Positions 10,200-22,739 of a DNA stretch of 51,625 nt are shown here, piece after piece. Numbering within the stretch: position 1 is the stretch's first letter; every line of letters begins with the position of its first letter. This DNA comes from Gnetum montanum (lineage: Eukaryota; Streptophyta; Gnetopsida; Gnetales; Gnetaceae): positions 157,626 to 209,250 of the forward strand of contig MNCI01000271.1 in assembly GCA_015680685.1 (NCBI GenBank). Reading direction: 5' to 3'. The translations under genes were made by a program, and so were the position numbers. Under the pieces are notes generated by a model that searched no databases, was not told where the DNA came from, and saw only the letters and a list, made by a program, of their open reading frames with translations.

Positions 10200-10523
10200 G
10201 ACTATGAGAGTTGGGTCCAGGCTATTCAGGATTAGGAAACAACACCCCTTGGATATGTGCTAATGGTGCATCAAGATCCTTAGAATTAGAGGCATTTCCT
10301 GAGTCATGTGCTTGGGATGGCCTAGTTGTTGTAGAGAGACACCTATCTTAAAAATGAGACATCTATCATAACAGTGAGACATCTATACTCAAGGTTGGCC
10401 GAATTTGTTTAGAAACGATGGGGACTTAGAGGGATTGCTACCATGGATAATAGGACTTATAAAATAAAGATTTTATTCAATACAATTAAACTTACCCTAC
10501 TTGCAATAGAGAGATTATGAAGT

Positions 10524-11745
10524 CTATGTAGATTGGGAATGATGTTCTCCTTGCGAAGTTCCTTCTCTCTTGGTATAGACCTCTTGTATCTCAAAAGTTT
10601 GATTTCCCTTTATGAAGTTCTTTGAGTAAATTCTTTCCTCCTCTCCTTTTTGTTTGATCCTCCAAAGCGTTTTGACCTGCAAGGTATTCTTTTTAGGCCC
10701 TTTTGGATAAGACCAAGGAGTCATATTACATGACCAAGTACTCATGTGATAATGTTTCAAATGACAATTAGCTTGTTTATGCCCAAACTTAGCACAATAA
10801 TAACATTTAATTTTTCTTACTTGAGCAAAATGATCAATCGTTGGAACATAGTTCTGTTTGAAAGAGGTACTTGAGGATAATTCTTGTTTGAATGAAGTAC
10901 TTGAGAATGCTTCTGCTTGTTGATGACTTCCAAGTCCACTTTTATCATGTGGATCTCTTCCTTGTCCTAAAATTATACGAAGGGATTCTTTCCCTTTAAC
11001 AAGTCTTTCATTTACAAGCTTCATATCTGCAAGCTCTTTTATGATATGCTCATAAGATGAGGTTAGTTTTTGATTCTCAGCCCTTAGGGCTGAGTTTTCT
11101 TGTGTGAGATTCAAGTGCTTTTGATTGAGTTGAGATAGCTCCAAATCTTTTTCATTTAAGGCCTTTTTCAATTTAATGCATAAATTTTGAAAGGATAAAA
11201 TCTCATTGCATAATAGATCATACCTTTCTTCTATGGTTCCTTTAGGTTATTCAGTTTCCATTGTTGGATCACAATTAGCAAGAGCCATGCATATAAGATG
11301 TGAATTTGTTGTAGTATTATTAGCTTCTTCCTCTATTCATCTTCATCCCAGCTAGTGTAGAAATTTTCTTTTTCAAATTGACTTCAGATTGGTCCTAACT
11401 TTGAAACTAGCCAGCACTAGGACATTTGGAGGCCACATGGCCTCTTCCACAACAAACCCAACATGTTATAGAGGACACATCAATATTTGAACTTTTAAAA
11501 TTCTTACCTTTTTCCTTACCTTTGATGCCTAAGTGATTGAAGCTTTTACCTTTTCATGCAAGTAATATTTGTACTCTCCTTGACAAGAGAGCCAATTTGT
11601 CTTTGACATTAGCTCCATGTTTAGTTGGCTTCTTCTCCTTTGATGAAGACTTGAGGGCAATTGACTTTTCTTTGATTGCACCTTCACTAATGAGGTTCAC
11701 CTCATAGGCAGTAAGTGCAGTTTGTAGTGAGTGTGTCAGTACCAA
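10524..11745 (-). pseudogene. SIRE/Maximus-like copia gag with two zinc knuckles, broken
   Basis: The minus strand from 11,745 shows the end of the UBN2 gag domain (SLQTALTAYEVNLISEG..KEKSIALKSS), then a zinc knuckle C-W-V-C-C-G-R-G-H-V-A-S-K-C around 11,420-11,465 (C-x2-C-x4-H-x4-C). After several stops comes a 215-codon open stretch (11,171-10,524) with a strong coiled coil (LNEKDLELSQLNQKHLNL), the conserved LVKGKESLRIIL segment and a second knuckle CYYCAKFGHKQANC. Coiled coil plus knuckle is typical of SIRE/Maximus gag. Protease, integrase and RT are absent downstream, so the element is internally deleted. Confidence 0.7.
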
Positions 11746-11854
11746 TGATGTGGGGTTCGTTCATGCAATCGTTGTACCTCAGCTTGGCTTCTTCGTAACT
11801 CCCACACATAAAATGTTCTATCAATATTGATAGGCTCCAATTTCAGCCTGTACC

Positions 11855-13110
11855 TTAATGAGTTGTACTGTAAATGATTCTCAACAGCAACTCGGTGTCA
11901 GGCTCAACTCTTTGCTCCTTCGCCCAACGGCTAGTGACAAGTTGATCAATGGATACACAGAGGACTTTGGTTGCATGTTGGACATTGTGCACGCGACGCC
12001 TTGATTGATATGATGATGAAACACTTTGTGAAGGCACATGATTTTGAGATTGAACAAGGGCATTAAAATGAGACATGGGTGGATCATCCAACAAGGAAGG
12101 AGGGAACTGGAAGATATCCTCCCTTATTGCCTTGCCATCCACAATGGTTTCCATCATCTATAAGACATTGTTGCCAAGGTCTTATGAACCTTCAATATAG
12201 ATTGTGATAGCCTATTGCTCATCTTCAATGTGCATTACAAGTTGAGACCCACCACCAGGAAGAGATTCCTAGCTTTGCTTGATGTTGAAACTAGGAGGTT
12301 AGGAAATGGTTCCACCAGGTTGTTGCACCTGCAGTCATTGAGATGCTTGAGGTCTATATGGTGCTTTTGTTTGGCATTGACGAAGTTGGCCTAAAGGTCA
12401 GATGTGAGATATCTTAGTGGAAGGCATCTCATCCCCGAGTTGGGTATTGCTCTGACGACCTCAGGATGTCATCCTGGAGCAACCATTGTTACATTTTTCC
12501 AATTTTCCATTCCTACTATTGTGGGATGCCTTCCCACATGATTAACTATGCTTGCCAATTCATAGTGTTTTTGGATCAACCTTGGAAAGGCATAGACCTC
12601 CCTTTTATCCTTGGCTAGATCTTCAATTTTCTAGATCAATGCCTTGTAGAAAAAATAGGAGATATTGATTATACACTTCTTTTTTATCATGTTCACAACC
12701 TTTGCCCCCTGAGTAGAGATACTTGATGGTTGTTTTGTGGGCAGAAAGTTGTGTGTGACGATTTTGTACGACATTTTGAACTAGGAGCAGTTTAGACACC
12801 CTCACCTTTGCTTTGTCCAAAGAAAAGGCCTTGAACATGACCTTTGACTTGAGCTTGGGCTCTGTCTTTTGGGTTAGTGGCCACCAATTGTTCACTAGTT
12901 CATTTGGAAATCTCGTAGGCCTTGAGGTTGCCCATGTGGAAATAGACATAGGAACTCGACCAACAAAAGTCATGGCACCATCAACAACGATGTTTTTGTA
13001 GAATTTCTCTACCTCGTATCAGTACCATGTGAAGGATTTGATGATGTATTCATAAAAGCTCATCCGTTGCAATGACTCCTTAAGCTTGGGAGGACCAAGC
13101 TCAAGAAACT
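11855..13110 (-). pseudogene. Unclassified decayed reading frame of about 415 codons
   Basis: One minus-strand frame remains recognisable from about 13,110 to 11,855 despite roughly ten stops. Its first 130 codons are almost uninterrupted and protein-like (MTFVGRVPMSISTWATSRPT, FPNELVNNWWPLTQK, KLLLVQNVVQNRHTQLSAHK, KEVYNQYLLFFLQGIDLEN). A Gln/Pro/Gly/Ser-rich linker and another folded-looking part (IREDIFQFPPSLLDDPPMSH) follow. I do not recognise it as gag, pol or a known plant gene. It lies between the truncated LINE (upstream) and the SIRE-like gag (downstream), so it may be an extra ORF of a retroelement or a captured host sequence. Confidence 0.45.
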
Positions 13111-13127
13111 AATGATAATTTTTCTCC

Positions 13128-14063
13128 TCATGGATGGGTTGTTGTCATTGCTTGTAGCACTTTGTTAATTGCCATTGCTTGTGGAATCATTGCCCTAGAA
13201 AACAATATGGTGTCATTTGTGTATTGTTCAACCAAGCACCTAACTACGATGATCTCCAACCCTTTCATCCCCACCAACTCATAGAACGCCTTCATAGTGC
13301 CCATAACCAGGATAAACAGGTAAGGTGACAACGGATCCTCCTGCCTTAACCCCCTACTAAGGGTGGAAAACCCCCACAACTTCTCTTTCAAATCCAAGGA
13401 GAAAGCCCTTGACGACTGAATATGAATACACAAATTAACAAAGTCTAGGTGAAAATGTTTCCTTAACATAATCTCCTCCAGGGAATCCCAAGAGATAGTG
13501 TCATAGGCTTTGGAAATGTCTAGTTTAAGGCACATATCAAGATACTTTGTAACCTTTAGTGAATGTATTACCTCTTGCACCAACAAAATGTAATCCTAGA
13601 TGGATCATTCCTTGATAAAACTAGCTTGTTGCAGCCCCACCAGGCATGGCATAAGATGCCCCAACTAGACCACCAACATCTTTGTGAAAAGATGAAGAAG
13701 GGTGTTGCACATCCCGATAGGCCAAAATTGCGACGGATCTATGGGGTTAGCAGACTTCGGAATAAGCATAATGTGGGAACAATTGATTTCCTTTCGTATT
13801 TGTTGCCACCTTAGCATTACGTTGAAGGCGTCCAAAATATTTGCCCCCAGAATGTCAATGAAAGCTTTGAAAAATTCCATCGGCCAGCCATTAGGCTCTG
13901 GCACTCTACCTAGCTTCATAGAACCTAGAGCCTCTTCCAATTCCATTCTAGAGAATGGTGCTAATTGGCGGCAGTTGCCGTCTTCGGTTAGGATAGGATC
14001 AATGGAAATTGAAAGAGTGCTCACCTGCTTTCTTCTCCAAACACTAGACCAAAAATCCAGCAA
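13128..14063 (-). pseudogene. LINE reverse transcriptase, broken, YTND instead of YxDD
   Basis: Two minus-strand blocks: 14,063-13,665 (PFSRMELEEALGSMK, INCSHIMLIPKSANP, FWPIGMCNTLLHLFTKMLV) and 13,586-13,128 (LKLDISKAYDTISWDSLEE, GLRQEDPLSPYLFILVMG, QYTNDTILFS). The Asp of motif A (LDISKAYD) is present. Motif C reads Y-T-N-D, with Asn (AAT) at the first catalytic Asp. The sequence ends within 60 bp of this motif. The same Asp-to-Asn change occurs in the LINE at 29,957. Confidence 0.8.
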
Positions 14064-14569
14064 GATCTAGGCAACCCACTGACACCCATTCACCTCTTGC
14101 CCCTGAAGTGTTAGGTTGTGAATATTCTTGGATAGATTTGCAGAATTGGCAATAGCAAAGAAAAATGTGTGTTCCGATCTCCTTCTTTTAGCCAATGTGC
14201 CCAACCTCATTTCCTCCAGTAGGCCTCTTCCTCCATGTCCAAAGCATGAAGCTTAACTTGAACCTCAGACTTAGCCTTGCCCAAATCCATACCTAACTCC
14301 TGCTCTAATTGGATCTTTGAAAGTCAATGGAGTAGACACCCTCTAATGGACTTGCAAGAATATTTATCTTCCACACGCAAGGCCCTCAAGGGTCTTTTGA
14401 GCTGACTCAAGCCCCGCTTAAGAAAATCATGGGGTTCCACTCTTTATGAATAAGAACCCCAAATGCCCTCCACCAACGGACGCAACCATGGCTTATTGAC
14501 CCAATAGTGTTCAAAATAGAAAGGAGTAGAACTCCCCTAAGCCATCTTCGCCACACAACATAGGATCAA

Positions 14570-15200
14570 ATAGTGTTCGGACACCATACGTTCTTACCCA
14601 TTCACCACCATCCCCCAAGTCATGAGGATATGGGAGTTGATCCAAACCCTATCTATCCTTGTCATAATCTACTTGCTGCTCTTCTGCCTGTTACTCCATG
14701 TGTATTGGCATCTTTTGATGTCCATGTCAAGCAAATTGTGTAGCCAGGAACATCAGAAAATTCTAATCTCTTGGAGGATCCTGTGCCCCACCATTAGACT
14801 TCTCTGACCCATCCAACCATTGGTTGAAGTCACTCACAATAATTGATTGTGGCCAATCTCGAACCAGTGAAGCAATCTTGTTTAACTCTTGTAGCCACTC
14901 TTCTCAATGTTGAGCCTTGTAGAAATTTGTGAGCCAGGTTCCAACATTCGTGAAAAGGATCATAATGCTCCATGTGGAGCTATCAACAACTTCAAAAGGC
15001 CAACTGGAAAGAGAGGCCAAACCCCTTGCCCTTCCACAACAGGTAATCACTTGAGTTTGCCACCCAAGCCATCTGAGCCAATGGACCTCTTGTTGTTGGA
15101 TTTTGGTCTCTTGCAAGCAAACAATATCACATTTCTCCATATGTGCTATTTCTCTAAGGGTATTTCATTTGTAGGAGGTACCCTACCCTTGTAGTTCCAT
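14570..15200 (-). pseudogene. LINE ORF2 endonuclease (APE type), broken
   Basis: The minus frame 15,140-14,904 opens with CDIVCLQETKIQQQ, the Glu-containing active-site box of apurinic-type LINE endonucleases, and ends TWLTNFYKAQH. Further downstream (about 14,660-14,590) another frame reads YTWSNRQK...MTRIDRVW, the late endonuclease motif. The middle box (GDFN) is lost or unreadable. The enzyme would nick the target DNA to prime reverse transcription. Confidence 0.7.
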
Positions 15201-15589
15201 AAGAGTATCCTTATGTCTTGCTCGACATGTGTTTCATGGAAACCTCCTTAAGGGTGGTTTGGACCCCTAGGTCAATCTCCCACTATGTCTTCTTGGCACA
15301 ATAGGACACAGGCCCTGACGAATGGCCACCCTACTCGAATCTGGGGAGAGCGGAAAAGCTCCTTCATATTTAGCACCCCCCTTGGTAATTTTTGACATGG
15401 GCAGTAATGAACCACCCCTCACCACCAAAACCCAACTCCTAAGGGTTGTTGCTCCTCCCTGAACGTTTGATCACCACCCCTTGGCAAACTGGGACCACCT
15501 TTAATGGATGACCCCGACGATAGTGGAGTCCCCCTAGAGCCCTCCTAGGAATTCGGTACCTAGGCCCCCACCCCCAAGGATCCATCCCC

Positions 15590-16492
15590 TTACATAGACC
15601 CCTGAGGCAATCCCCCTTTTTGAGTCACAACCTTCCATCCATCCCCTAGCTTTTTTTTTGGGCTAGGAACCTTTTGACCCACCTTGTAGTCTACAGTCAA
15701 GTGGCCCGCCTTGCCACAATGCTGAGCTACTGTGGACTTCTTTGCCGCCTGGAGATTTGTAGCTATGTTCTCATATTTGACTATCACTTTTTCCTCACCT
15801 AAGGGCAAGTCAAGGACAAACTCCTTTATTAGGTCCTTTGGTGATAGCGACCTCCAGATGGAGAATCACACAAAACCCATCTACTCCATGGACCCAGTGA
15901 ACCAATTGAAGGAGATAAACTCCTCAAAAAACCCAGCTAGGGTTCTGAGAAAATCCATCATCCAAAGTTTCCACAGGATCCTGAAAACATGAATCCACAT
16001 GGGGGTCCTTGAAAATAGGTTCGGGTCACAATGTGCTTCTAGCCTCCAATGTGTCAAGGCTAGTCACCATGCCCCAAAGAACCAGGGACCACCCATCAGG
16101 ACCCTATGCCTATCCACAACAAACTGAAAGACAAAGGAAAGAAGATCCTCGGGGAGGCTACGCACCTCCATGGGGCAAAACCTCCAATGTGCTACCACCC
16201 ACTTCCTAACCAAATCCAACTTAGGGTTGGCACTTGCTGAAACAAATTTCCTTATAAGGTTCAACTCTATTGCCCTCAAACCCTTGTAAAGAGGAGCCTT
16301 CACATGTAATGACATAGAGCTTGCAACACGCACACACTCCTCAATACCCCCATCCCCAGGGCACCAGGGAGCTTTGCTCCCAGAGCCACTCCTTAGCAGC
16401 CCGGTACTCCTGCTTGCCGTATCTGCGCTTAGGCCCCTAGCAGCCCTGGTCCCAACACCCACTTGCAACCCGTCTCCCGGGCCAGTTGGCAC
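15590..16492 (-). pseudogene. LINE ORF1: DUF4283-like RNA-binding domain and decayed zinc knuckle
   Basis: Codons from 16,492 include a Gly/Arg-rich start, then KGLRAIELNLIRKFVSASAN, KLDLVRKWVVAHWRF and VLMGGPWFFGAWG, the pattern of the plant LINE/DUF4283 ORF1 domain (RRM-like, binds element RNA). Further on (15,808-15,590) the zinc knuckle reads HCGKAGHLTVDY, with the first and last Cys lost. Frameshifts separate the two parts. The neighbour at 34,230-33,442 has the same order. Confidence 0.7.
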
Positions 16493-16600
16493 CTAGAACC
16501 AAACCGCCCTGCCACCGTTGTCCTCTCCTCCGTCGCCCCTTCTTCCATCACTTCCTGCATTCCCGCCCATCGCTCCTCTGTGCATCAAGCTTTGAGAATT

Positions 16601-17911
16601 ATAAGTACACATCAATTTCTTTCTTTTCTGTCATTTGTTTGAATTTTTGTGCAAATCAAAACTGAGAAGACAACTGGCATTAATTAATCTCAAACATTAA
16701 AAAGAAAATTAGAAAAATAAGACCACCAATTTGCAGCTCTTTTCTTGAAGCTTGTAGTTGCAAACCTCTACTCTGCATAGCTTGAGATACTGCCAATGTA
16801 AACAGAAAATTTGCCAATGCCATCCATCAAATAAAATATGGTTTTGAAAAGAAAGAGATCAGAGGTTCATTGTATTGACCAAATTAAATTAAAATGGGCA
16901 TCCAACACTCCAGTATATAGTCGTTAGCTAAATCCCCATTAAAGATAACAATGATTATATCAAGAAAGATTTTGATTGAAATTTCCTAATTAAATCAATA
17001 ACCAATCAATATAAATTTTGTTGGGAAAACTAATGTCTAACAAGCACATAACCACCGAATACATCGCATAAGCGTGGCCTGACACAATACATCTGTTTTA
17101 TAACATATTCCATTCCTTAAAAATCAACGAATGTCAGAACATTTTTATATGGTACTTTCTGGAAAAATGATGTCCTAGAACTATTTCCATTCCAAAGCGT
17201 TTAACATTTGTTTCCAATTTCATGCTACTATTTCTACAAGAACTGAATTTTTTAAAATAAATTTTCTGAGTCATCAAATGTGCACAAAAATTTTCATTCA
17301 GCAAACCATTTAATAGATGAAAACATTGAAATTTGATTGTCTGGGTACTTAAATTTGCAGTGGCTACCAAAGGTCTTCCAATTCTATGCCTGGTGACTGT
17401 GGATATGATTTGCATGCTCATAAAGTCAGCTTTTCCCACCCTGTAAGGGATGAGGTAATTTTTAAAAAGCATCTTAGATAGAAACCTCCGATCAGGTGCA
17501 ATTAATTGGGCACTAGTTAAGATATTGACAAAAAATTTGGAAACTCAAGAATGCATACACCACGTTCTTGGCATATGGCATGCAATGAGCAGTTCATCGT
17601 GCATCAATATGGGTAATTGGAATTCAACCATGACAAGAAAGAAAATTTGTAGGTTCCAATACTTCTGTTGGCCTTTTGACTAAAATCAATATATGCTCTT
17701 TTCTGTTCTATATTTGAGACAACTACTTTTGATATTAAATTAATTTGTTTCAGAGGGTGGAGCCTTTTGTAGCTTGCTGTTATTGCTCCTGCGCTAGTGT
17801 AGATATTTTTGCTCACTTTGCAAAATACATAAAATTTTTCACTTTCTTTAAATATGAATGGAGTACCCGTGGTATTCTATAGGTTGAAAGTTAAATCTCA
17901 AAATGCCATAC
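16601..17911. other. AT-rich intergenic stretch
   Basis: There are no recognisable genes. The longest frame (minus, 17,472-17,134, 112 codons) has no motif I know, and short frames nearby look random. Confidence 0.5.
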
Positions 17912-18461
17912 TATAACAGTCCCTTCTTTGGCAAGCACCGTTTGACACCACCCTTGGGTCCTAATTTAGACAAGCAAACTAGAGTAGACCCAAGATGGAC
18001 TATACCTTAGCAATCACTGGTCTTGCATACACAACATAACACATGTCACTTATCATTCATGAGGTTGGGGACATACCAAGTACATCACAGGAACCAACTG
18101 CATATATGATATTCAAACCACATCTAGCAGGATCATGAAAAACAGCAAATGAGGACTAACACGTAAGCACTCAATCAACCCTTGTAGACACCATCGATAG
18201 TATGGCAATGATGTATCTACATGGGGGTGCCTCACCCATAGATCCCTCACAATCTAGTACAGGGTTTGACAAGGAGCCACATATTGATTATCCAATCCAG
18301 ACTATCTACATATTTGTGACCACTGTAGAATCAGGTCCCATGTAGTTCTATATGATGGTTAAGATAGCATGGACCCACAAAGGATCTTCATGCTTCTCCA
18401 ACTCCCATTTTGGAGGAAAATAAATAGCCTTTGATCCACCAACAAGGCATGTTTTCCTACA
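17912..18461 (-). repeat. 3' LTR of the gypsy element
   Basis: It is about 550 bp and pairs with 24,039-24,581; they share, for example, CAAGCAAACTAGAGTAGACC and GGCATGTTTTCCTACA. The plus-strand outer end TATAACAG has lost the canonical TG (TGTAACAG in the partner). Confidence 0.9.
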
Positions 18462-18474
18462 CTCTTCCCCACTT
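18462..18474 (-). promoter_or_regulatory. Polypurine tract of the gypsy element
   Basis: On the coding strand AAGTGGGGAAGAG directly precedes the 3' LTR start TGTAGG. This is the expected plus-strand priming site. Confidence 0.8.
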
Positions 18475-19073
18475 GAAAGAAGCAACATCCTTTGAATGTG
18501 TACTTGTTTAAAATGTGGAGAGTCACAAATGGATATCGAGGGACTTTGAACATCTAGATGATCATATGACTATTGTATATAAGAAGGTTCAATAGCTAGG
18601 GTTCATTGACTGTAAAGCCAAAGTGTTGAACTCATCCTATCCTCTAGTAGAGGCTTGGAGAAGTTTGCACTTCCTAAGCTTAGGAAGAAGAGATTTGCCC
18701 TTTTTGATGCAAACTCTACCAACCTTTCTACCGAGAGCAAAATCTACTCACTTTACATGCAAGTCGGTCCTCTATCTCTTGTTGTGAAACAAGAAACTAG
18801 AGTCGATCCAACTACTTCCAAGGGGAGGCTACTCGTACATCTAGGAAACCACTCTCCATGCCTAGTGATAGCCTTTCACTAGCATGTGTAGGGATCTTGG
18901 GATTTAGCCACACTATGGCATCACTTGCTCCATAATTGAAAGGAAGGACATTGCTTCTCCACCTCTCAAAAAGTAGCCCATCTTAGATCCACTTGGGTGC
19001 CTCCTCCAAACTGTTTCCATTTCCTTTTATTTTACTTATGCATCCCTTCACTATGACTCCCATCATTAAGTGG
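18475..19073 (-). other. Gypsy 3' untranslated region between chromodomain and polypurine tract
   Basis: About 600 bp without a recognisable domain on either strand. It lies inside the element, between the integrase C-terminal region and the 3' LTR. Confidence 0.6.
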
Positions 19074-19622
19074 CTACCTCTGGTCGACCACCCATGTACA
19101 TCCACAATGGTAAATCAATATGGTTTTTGGTGTAGAAATTCGCAAGGAAAGTTTGCTTGTTCCAGAGGGTTTTCTATTCCTCCTATGTGTCCTCCTTAAG
19201 GATATTTCGTGCCAATGCACAAGAAATTTCACCTTTGATTTGGATCGAATCATGGTGCACATGTTAATGATGGAGTGAATCTATTGTCCCTTAATTGCTT
19301 CAATATATGGAAGTCCTCTAGACCTTAATGTGGAAGGATCTGTGTCCCAAAGATTAAACTTTTTAATCATGGACACATGAAACAACAGATGATATTTGGC
19401 TAAGTAAGATGATAGTTGTAGCTTATAGGCAACTGGATTGACCCGAGCAAGGACCTTGAAAGGTCCATCATAACGCTTAAGGAACTTCTTGCTAGCCCCC
19501 TTCTTTGGCTTCATTTGCCCCACATAATCTATCTTCAGCAATGCCTGCTCTCCAACTGCAAACTTCAATGGTCTCCTTTTTGTATTTGCATTCTTTTTCA
19601 TGTGTTGCACTGCCTTTTCCAA
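19074..19622 (-). pseudogene. Gypsy integrase C-terminal GPY/F module and chromodomain relic
   Basis: The frame 19,622-19,281 carries the GPY/F-type module (KKFLKRYDGPFKVLARVNPV, AYKLQLSSYLAKYHLLFHVS). Downstream, 19,262-19,074 retains KSKVKFLVHWHEIS, the core of a chromodomain (aromatic cage region), which then loses its frame. Chromodomains steer chromovirus integration to particular chromatin. This places the element among chromoviruses; I cannot assign the clade (Tekay, Reina, Galadriel or CRM) with confidence. Confidence 0.75.
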
Positions 19623-19839
19623 GTATACCCGAGGGACCTCAATGCAATATGGCCAAGACTTTTGCCAAGGGATTCAACCCCCGATGGGAGGTTTCCACCA
19701 ATTGAGGGATTGATGGTTGCCTTCCCAAGGCTAACTTTGCTAGAGAAAATCTTGTGGTTGAGGATTTTTGGATGTTGTAGGCAAACTGAGCCATAGGAAG
19801 TAAGGGTACCCAATTTGTTTGATCGAACCAAATGAAATG

Positions 19840-20430
19840 TCATAGATATTCTTCAAGAATCCTATTAACCCATTCTATTTGCCTATTTGCTTGAGGGTGG
19901 TATCTTGATGACATTTGCAACTTTGTCCCTAGCATTTGAAATAGCTTCTGCCAAAAATCTCCTGTGAATCGAGTCATAATCAGAGATGGTGCTTGATGGC
20001 AGACCAAAGTAGCAAATGACATTGTCGAAGAACAAGGATGCTGCATCCTTAGCCATGTAAGGAGTGGAGCACGGGATGAAGATGACATATTTCAAGAACT
20101 TGTCCACAACTACAATGATGCTAGAATATACTTGTACTATGGGAAGTCCTGTAATGAAATCCATGGAGACTATTATCTATGGAATCTCCACTAGATGAAG
20201 CAGTCCACCAGGTTTTTCATTCAAGCTCTTATCTTGTTGATAGATGAGGCAACTCTGCACAAAGATTGCAATGTCAACCCCCAAATTAGGCCAATAGAAT
20301 TCTCTCAAGCAACACCATTGTATGTTTTGTGCCAGATGACCTTCCCAGAGAGTGCTAGGGCACTCATCAATGATCTTGGAATGCAAAGCATCCTACACTG
20401 GAACATAAACTCAAGTTCCTTTTAACAAGA
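19840..20430 (-). pseudogene. Gypsy integrase zinc-binding and catalytic core, broken
   Basis: The frame 20,386-20,177 contains the zinc-binding half (EGHLAQN, then FYWPNLGVDIAIFVQSCLI, with one Cys of the CxxC pair lost). The core follows: MDFITGLPIVQVYSSIIVVV with first Asp, FGLPSSTISDYDS with second, and, after a frameshift, SSRYHPQANRQIEWVNRILE with the Glu. The three catalytic acidic positions are still visible across two frames. Confidence 0.8.
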
Positions 20431-20599
20431 GTAGACCATCGATTTCACTGAAGTTTGAGTCAGTGCCATCATGAGCTAGCTTTAGTAATTCCTGGGCACA
20501 CTAATCATGCTACAATACCACTTTGATGTCTCATGGGAGTTTATGGTTAGCCATCACCCTTGAATAATTCGGCTGGGCCACAACTTCCAGTGCATTTAG

Positions 20600-22470
20600 C
20601 TATGGATGCTTGCTTAAATCATCTACCACCACATTCTTCCTTCCTGGCCAATAAACAAATTGAAGGTCAAACTCTTGTAACATGCTCAACCGTCAAGCTT
20701 GCTTCAGCTTCAGCTTGGATTGATTCAAGAGATAGCTTGTGACAATGTTATCTGTCTTGACTGCCACAAGACCACCAAGGAGATAGTATTGCCATGTGCA
20801 AAGGCAATGCATAATGGCAAATGTTTTCTTTTCATGAACAAGCCACAACTATTTAGTTTGATTGAGCTTTTTTGACTCAAACGCCACTGGATGATGATCT
20901 TGCAAAAGAACCCCACCAATTGCCTTATTCGAAGCATCTGTATGAACTTTGAATGGTTTTGAAAAGTCAAGGAGGTCCAACACTAGATGAGTTGTGAGCA
21001 TCTTCTTGATCTTATCGAATGCTTCTTGGCATTGAGGACTCCAATTCCAAGTATCATCTTTCTTTTGCAGATTCGTTAAGGTGGTTGTCACACCAGAGAA
21101 TCCCAAAACAAACCTTCAATAATAACTCACCAATCCCAGAAATTGTCGTAGTTGATGCACATCTTTTGGGGTAGGCTAGGCTGGAATGGCTTCTACCTTC
21201 TTTGGATTTGGATTGACCTTGCCACCCCCAATGATGTGGCCCAAAAATTTCAATTCTGGCTTGGCAAACTCACACTCAGCCTACTTGATGTACAATTTGT
21301 GTTCTTGCAACATTGAGAACACTTGATCTAAATGTTCAATGTGCTCACTCATTGAACAAGAGTACACCAAGATGTCATCTAAGCATACTGCCACAAACTT
21401 ATCCAAAAATGGCTAGAACACCTCGTTCATGAGGGTGTAGAGGGTGGTTGGGGCATTACATAAGCCAAAAGGCATGACCGTCCACTTGTACAATTCGTAG
21501 CAAGTGACACATGTTGTCTTCTCCTCATCACCCTCTGTAATTTGTACCTAGTAATAGCCTTGGCAGAGATCCAATCAGGGAAAAACTCGAGCTCTTGCAA
21601 GTTGGTCAAATAGGTCCAAGACTGGTGGCATCAAATACCTATTCTTGATGGTGTATTTGTTTAGTAATTAGTAGTCACAACACAACCTCAAGTACCCATC
21701 TTCCTTGGCAAATAGCATAGGAGCACCATAAGGAGATTTGGAGGGTCATATATACCCCTTGTCAACCAACCTTTCCAGCTGCTTTTTGAGTTCTACCAAC
21801 TCAAGGGTAGACCTTTTGTAGGGTCATTGCCAGGGAGAAGCAATGCCAGGCAACACCTCAATTTTATGATTGACCACCCATTGATTAGGCAACTTTCCAG
21901 GTAGCTACATTGGCATCAAATCCTTATACCTTCCCAACACTTCCTCTACTTTTATGTTCCTTGGAATAGAAACTCCATCTCCAACCTTCCTGAGTATTGT
22001 CGGGAATGTTTGCTAGGTTATATCCCAAATGATCCTCTTCATGAGCATAGGAGACACAGTGTAAGCTTCTCAATTAGCGGAAGTTGCCTTTGGGGTAGAG
22101 GTTTTCACCAAGCATGGTGCATCCTCATGTGTAATGTAAAGTGCATCTAGATAAGGAACAACTACAACTTTGGCCTTTTTTAAGAACACTTGTCCAAGAA
22201 TGACTTTGAAAGAGTTAATATCCAACACAGAGAAGTCTAGCTTTCCGCTTCACTAACCAATCTTCACTGTCACCTCCTTCACTACCCTGGTGTATTTGAT
22301 GGGATGAAACTTGGCTAACTTATAGGATGTTGAGGTCAAGTGTACTCGCAAGTTGAGATGACAAGCCATCCTAGGTGAGAGAAGTTATGGCTGGCACTTG
22401 TGTCAACCAAGGCATCCATTGATTTTGCTGCAAATTGGATGGGAACCATCTGAACCAAGCGCAAGTTGGA
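20600..22470 (-). pseudogene. Gypsy protease, reverse transcriptase and RNase H, broken
   Basis: The protease box reads ALVDTSASHNF near 22,400 (usual form ALVDSGASHNF). RT runs from about 21,830 to 21,120: SKSPYGAPMLFAKEDGYLRL, CVTCYELYKWTVMPFGLCNA and the catalytic CLDDILVYS (usually YLDDILVYS). RNase H starts at 21,106 (SPQCQEAFDKIKKML, KPFKVHTDASNKAIGGVL). Order and motifs are those of Ty3-gypsy pol. Stops break every section. These enzymes would copy element RNA into DNA in the cytoplasmic particle. Confidence 0.85.
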
Positions 22471-22739
22471 CTCTTATTTCGGTTGCACTTCTTGAAGGTT
22501 TTATTGGATGGTTGCCAAACTCTAGGAGATTTGTTTAATCACCCTGATAGATCCCATCTCTTGGCTTATGTCATTGATTTTTCTTAGCTGCAATCAGGGC
22601 TATGGCTAGTAGTCAAGAACATTTAATTGATGGTCCCCATTTGGACCCCTTCCAATTGGTTGTTGGTTAGGTTGTTGGGGTTAGTTTCAAGCAACATGGC
22701 TTCTTGAACAGATGAAGCATGAATATTTGAGTTCTTCAG

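Larger units (their letters stand above)
13115..16600 (-). mobile_element. LINE with ORF1, endonuclease and RT; 3' part missing
   Basis: Reading leftward from about 16,600: ORF1 with a DUF4283-like domain, a decayed zinc knuckle, an ORF2 endonuclease and reverse transcriptase ending just past the YxDD box. The RT ends abruptly near 13,115, against unrelated sequence, with no poly(A), so the 3' part (zf-RVT, coiled coil, 3' module, UTR) was deleted or displaced. It belongs to the same broad family as the element at 26,859-32,730, judged from shared ORF1 and RT motifs. It has many stops. Confidence 0.75.

Noticed and set aside
17134-17472. 112-codon minus frame
   Set aside because: No recognisable motif and no supporting context; probably chance.
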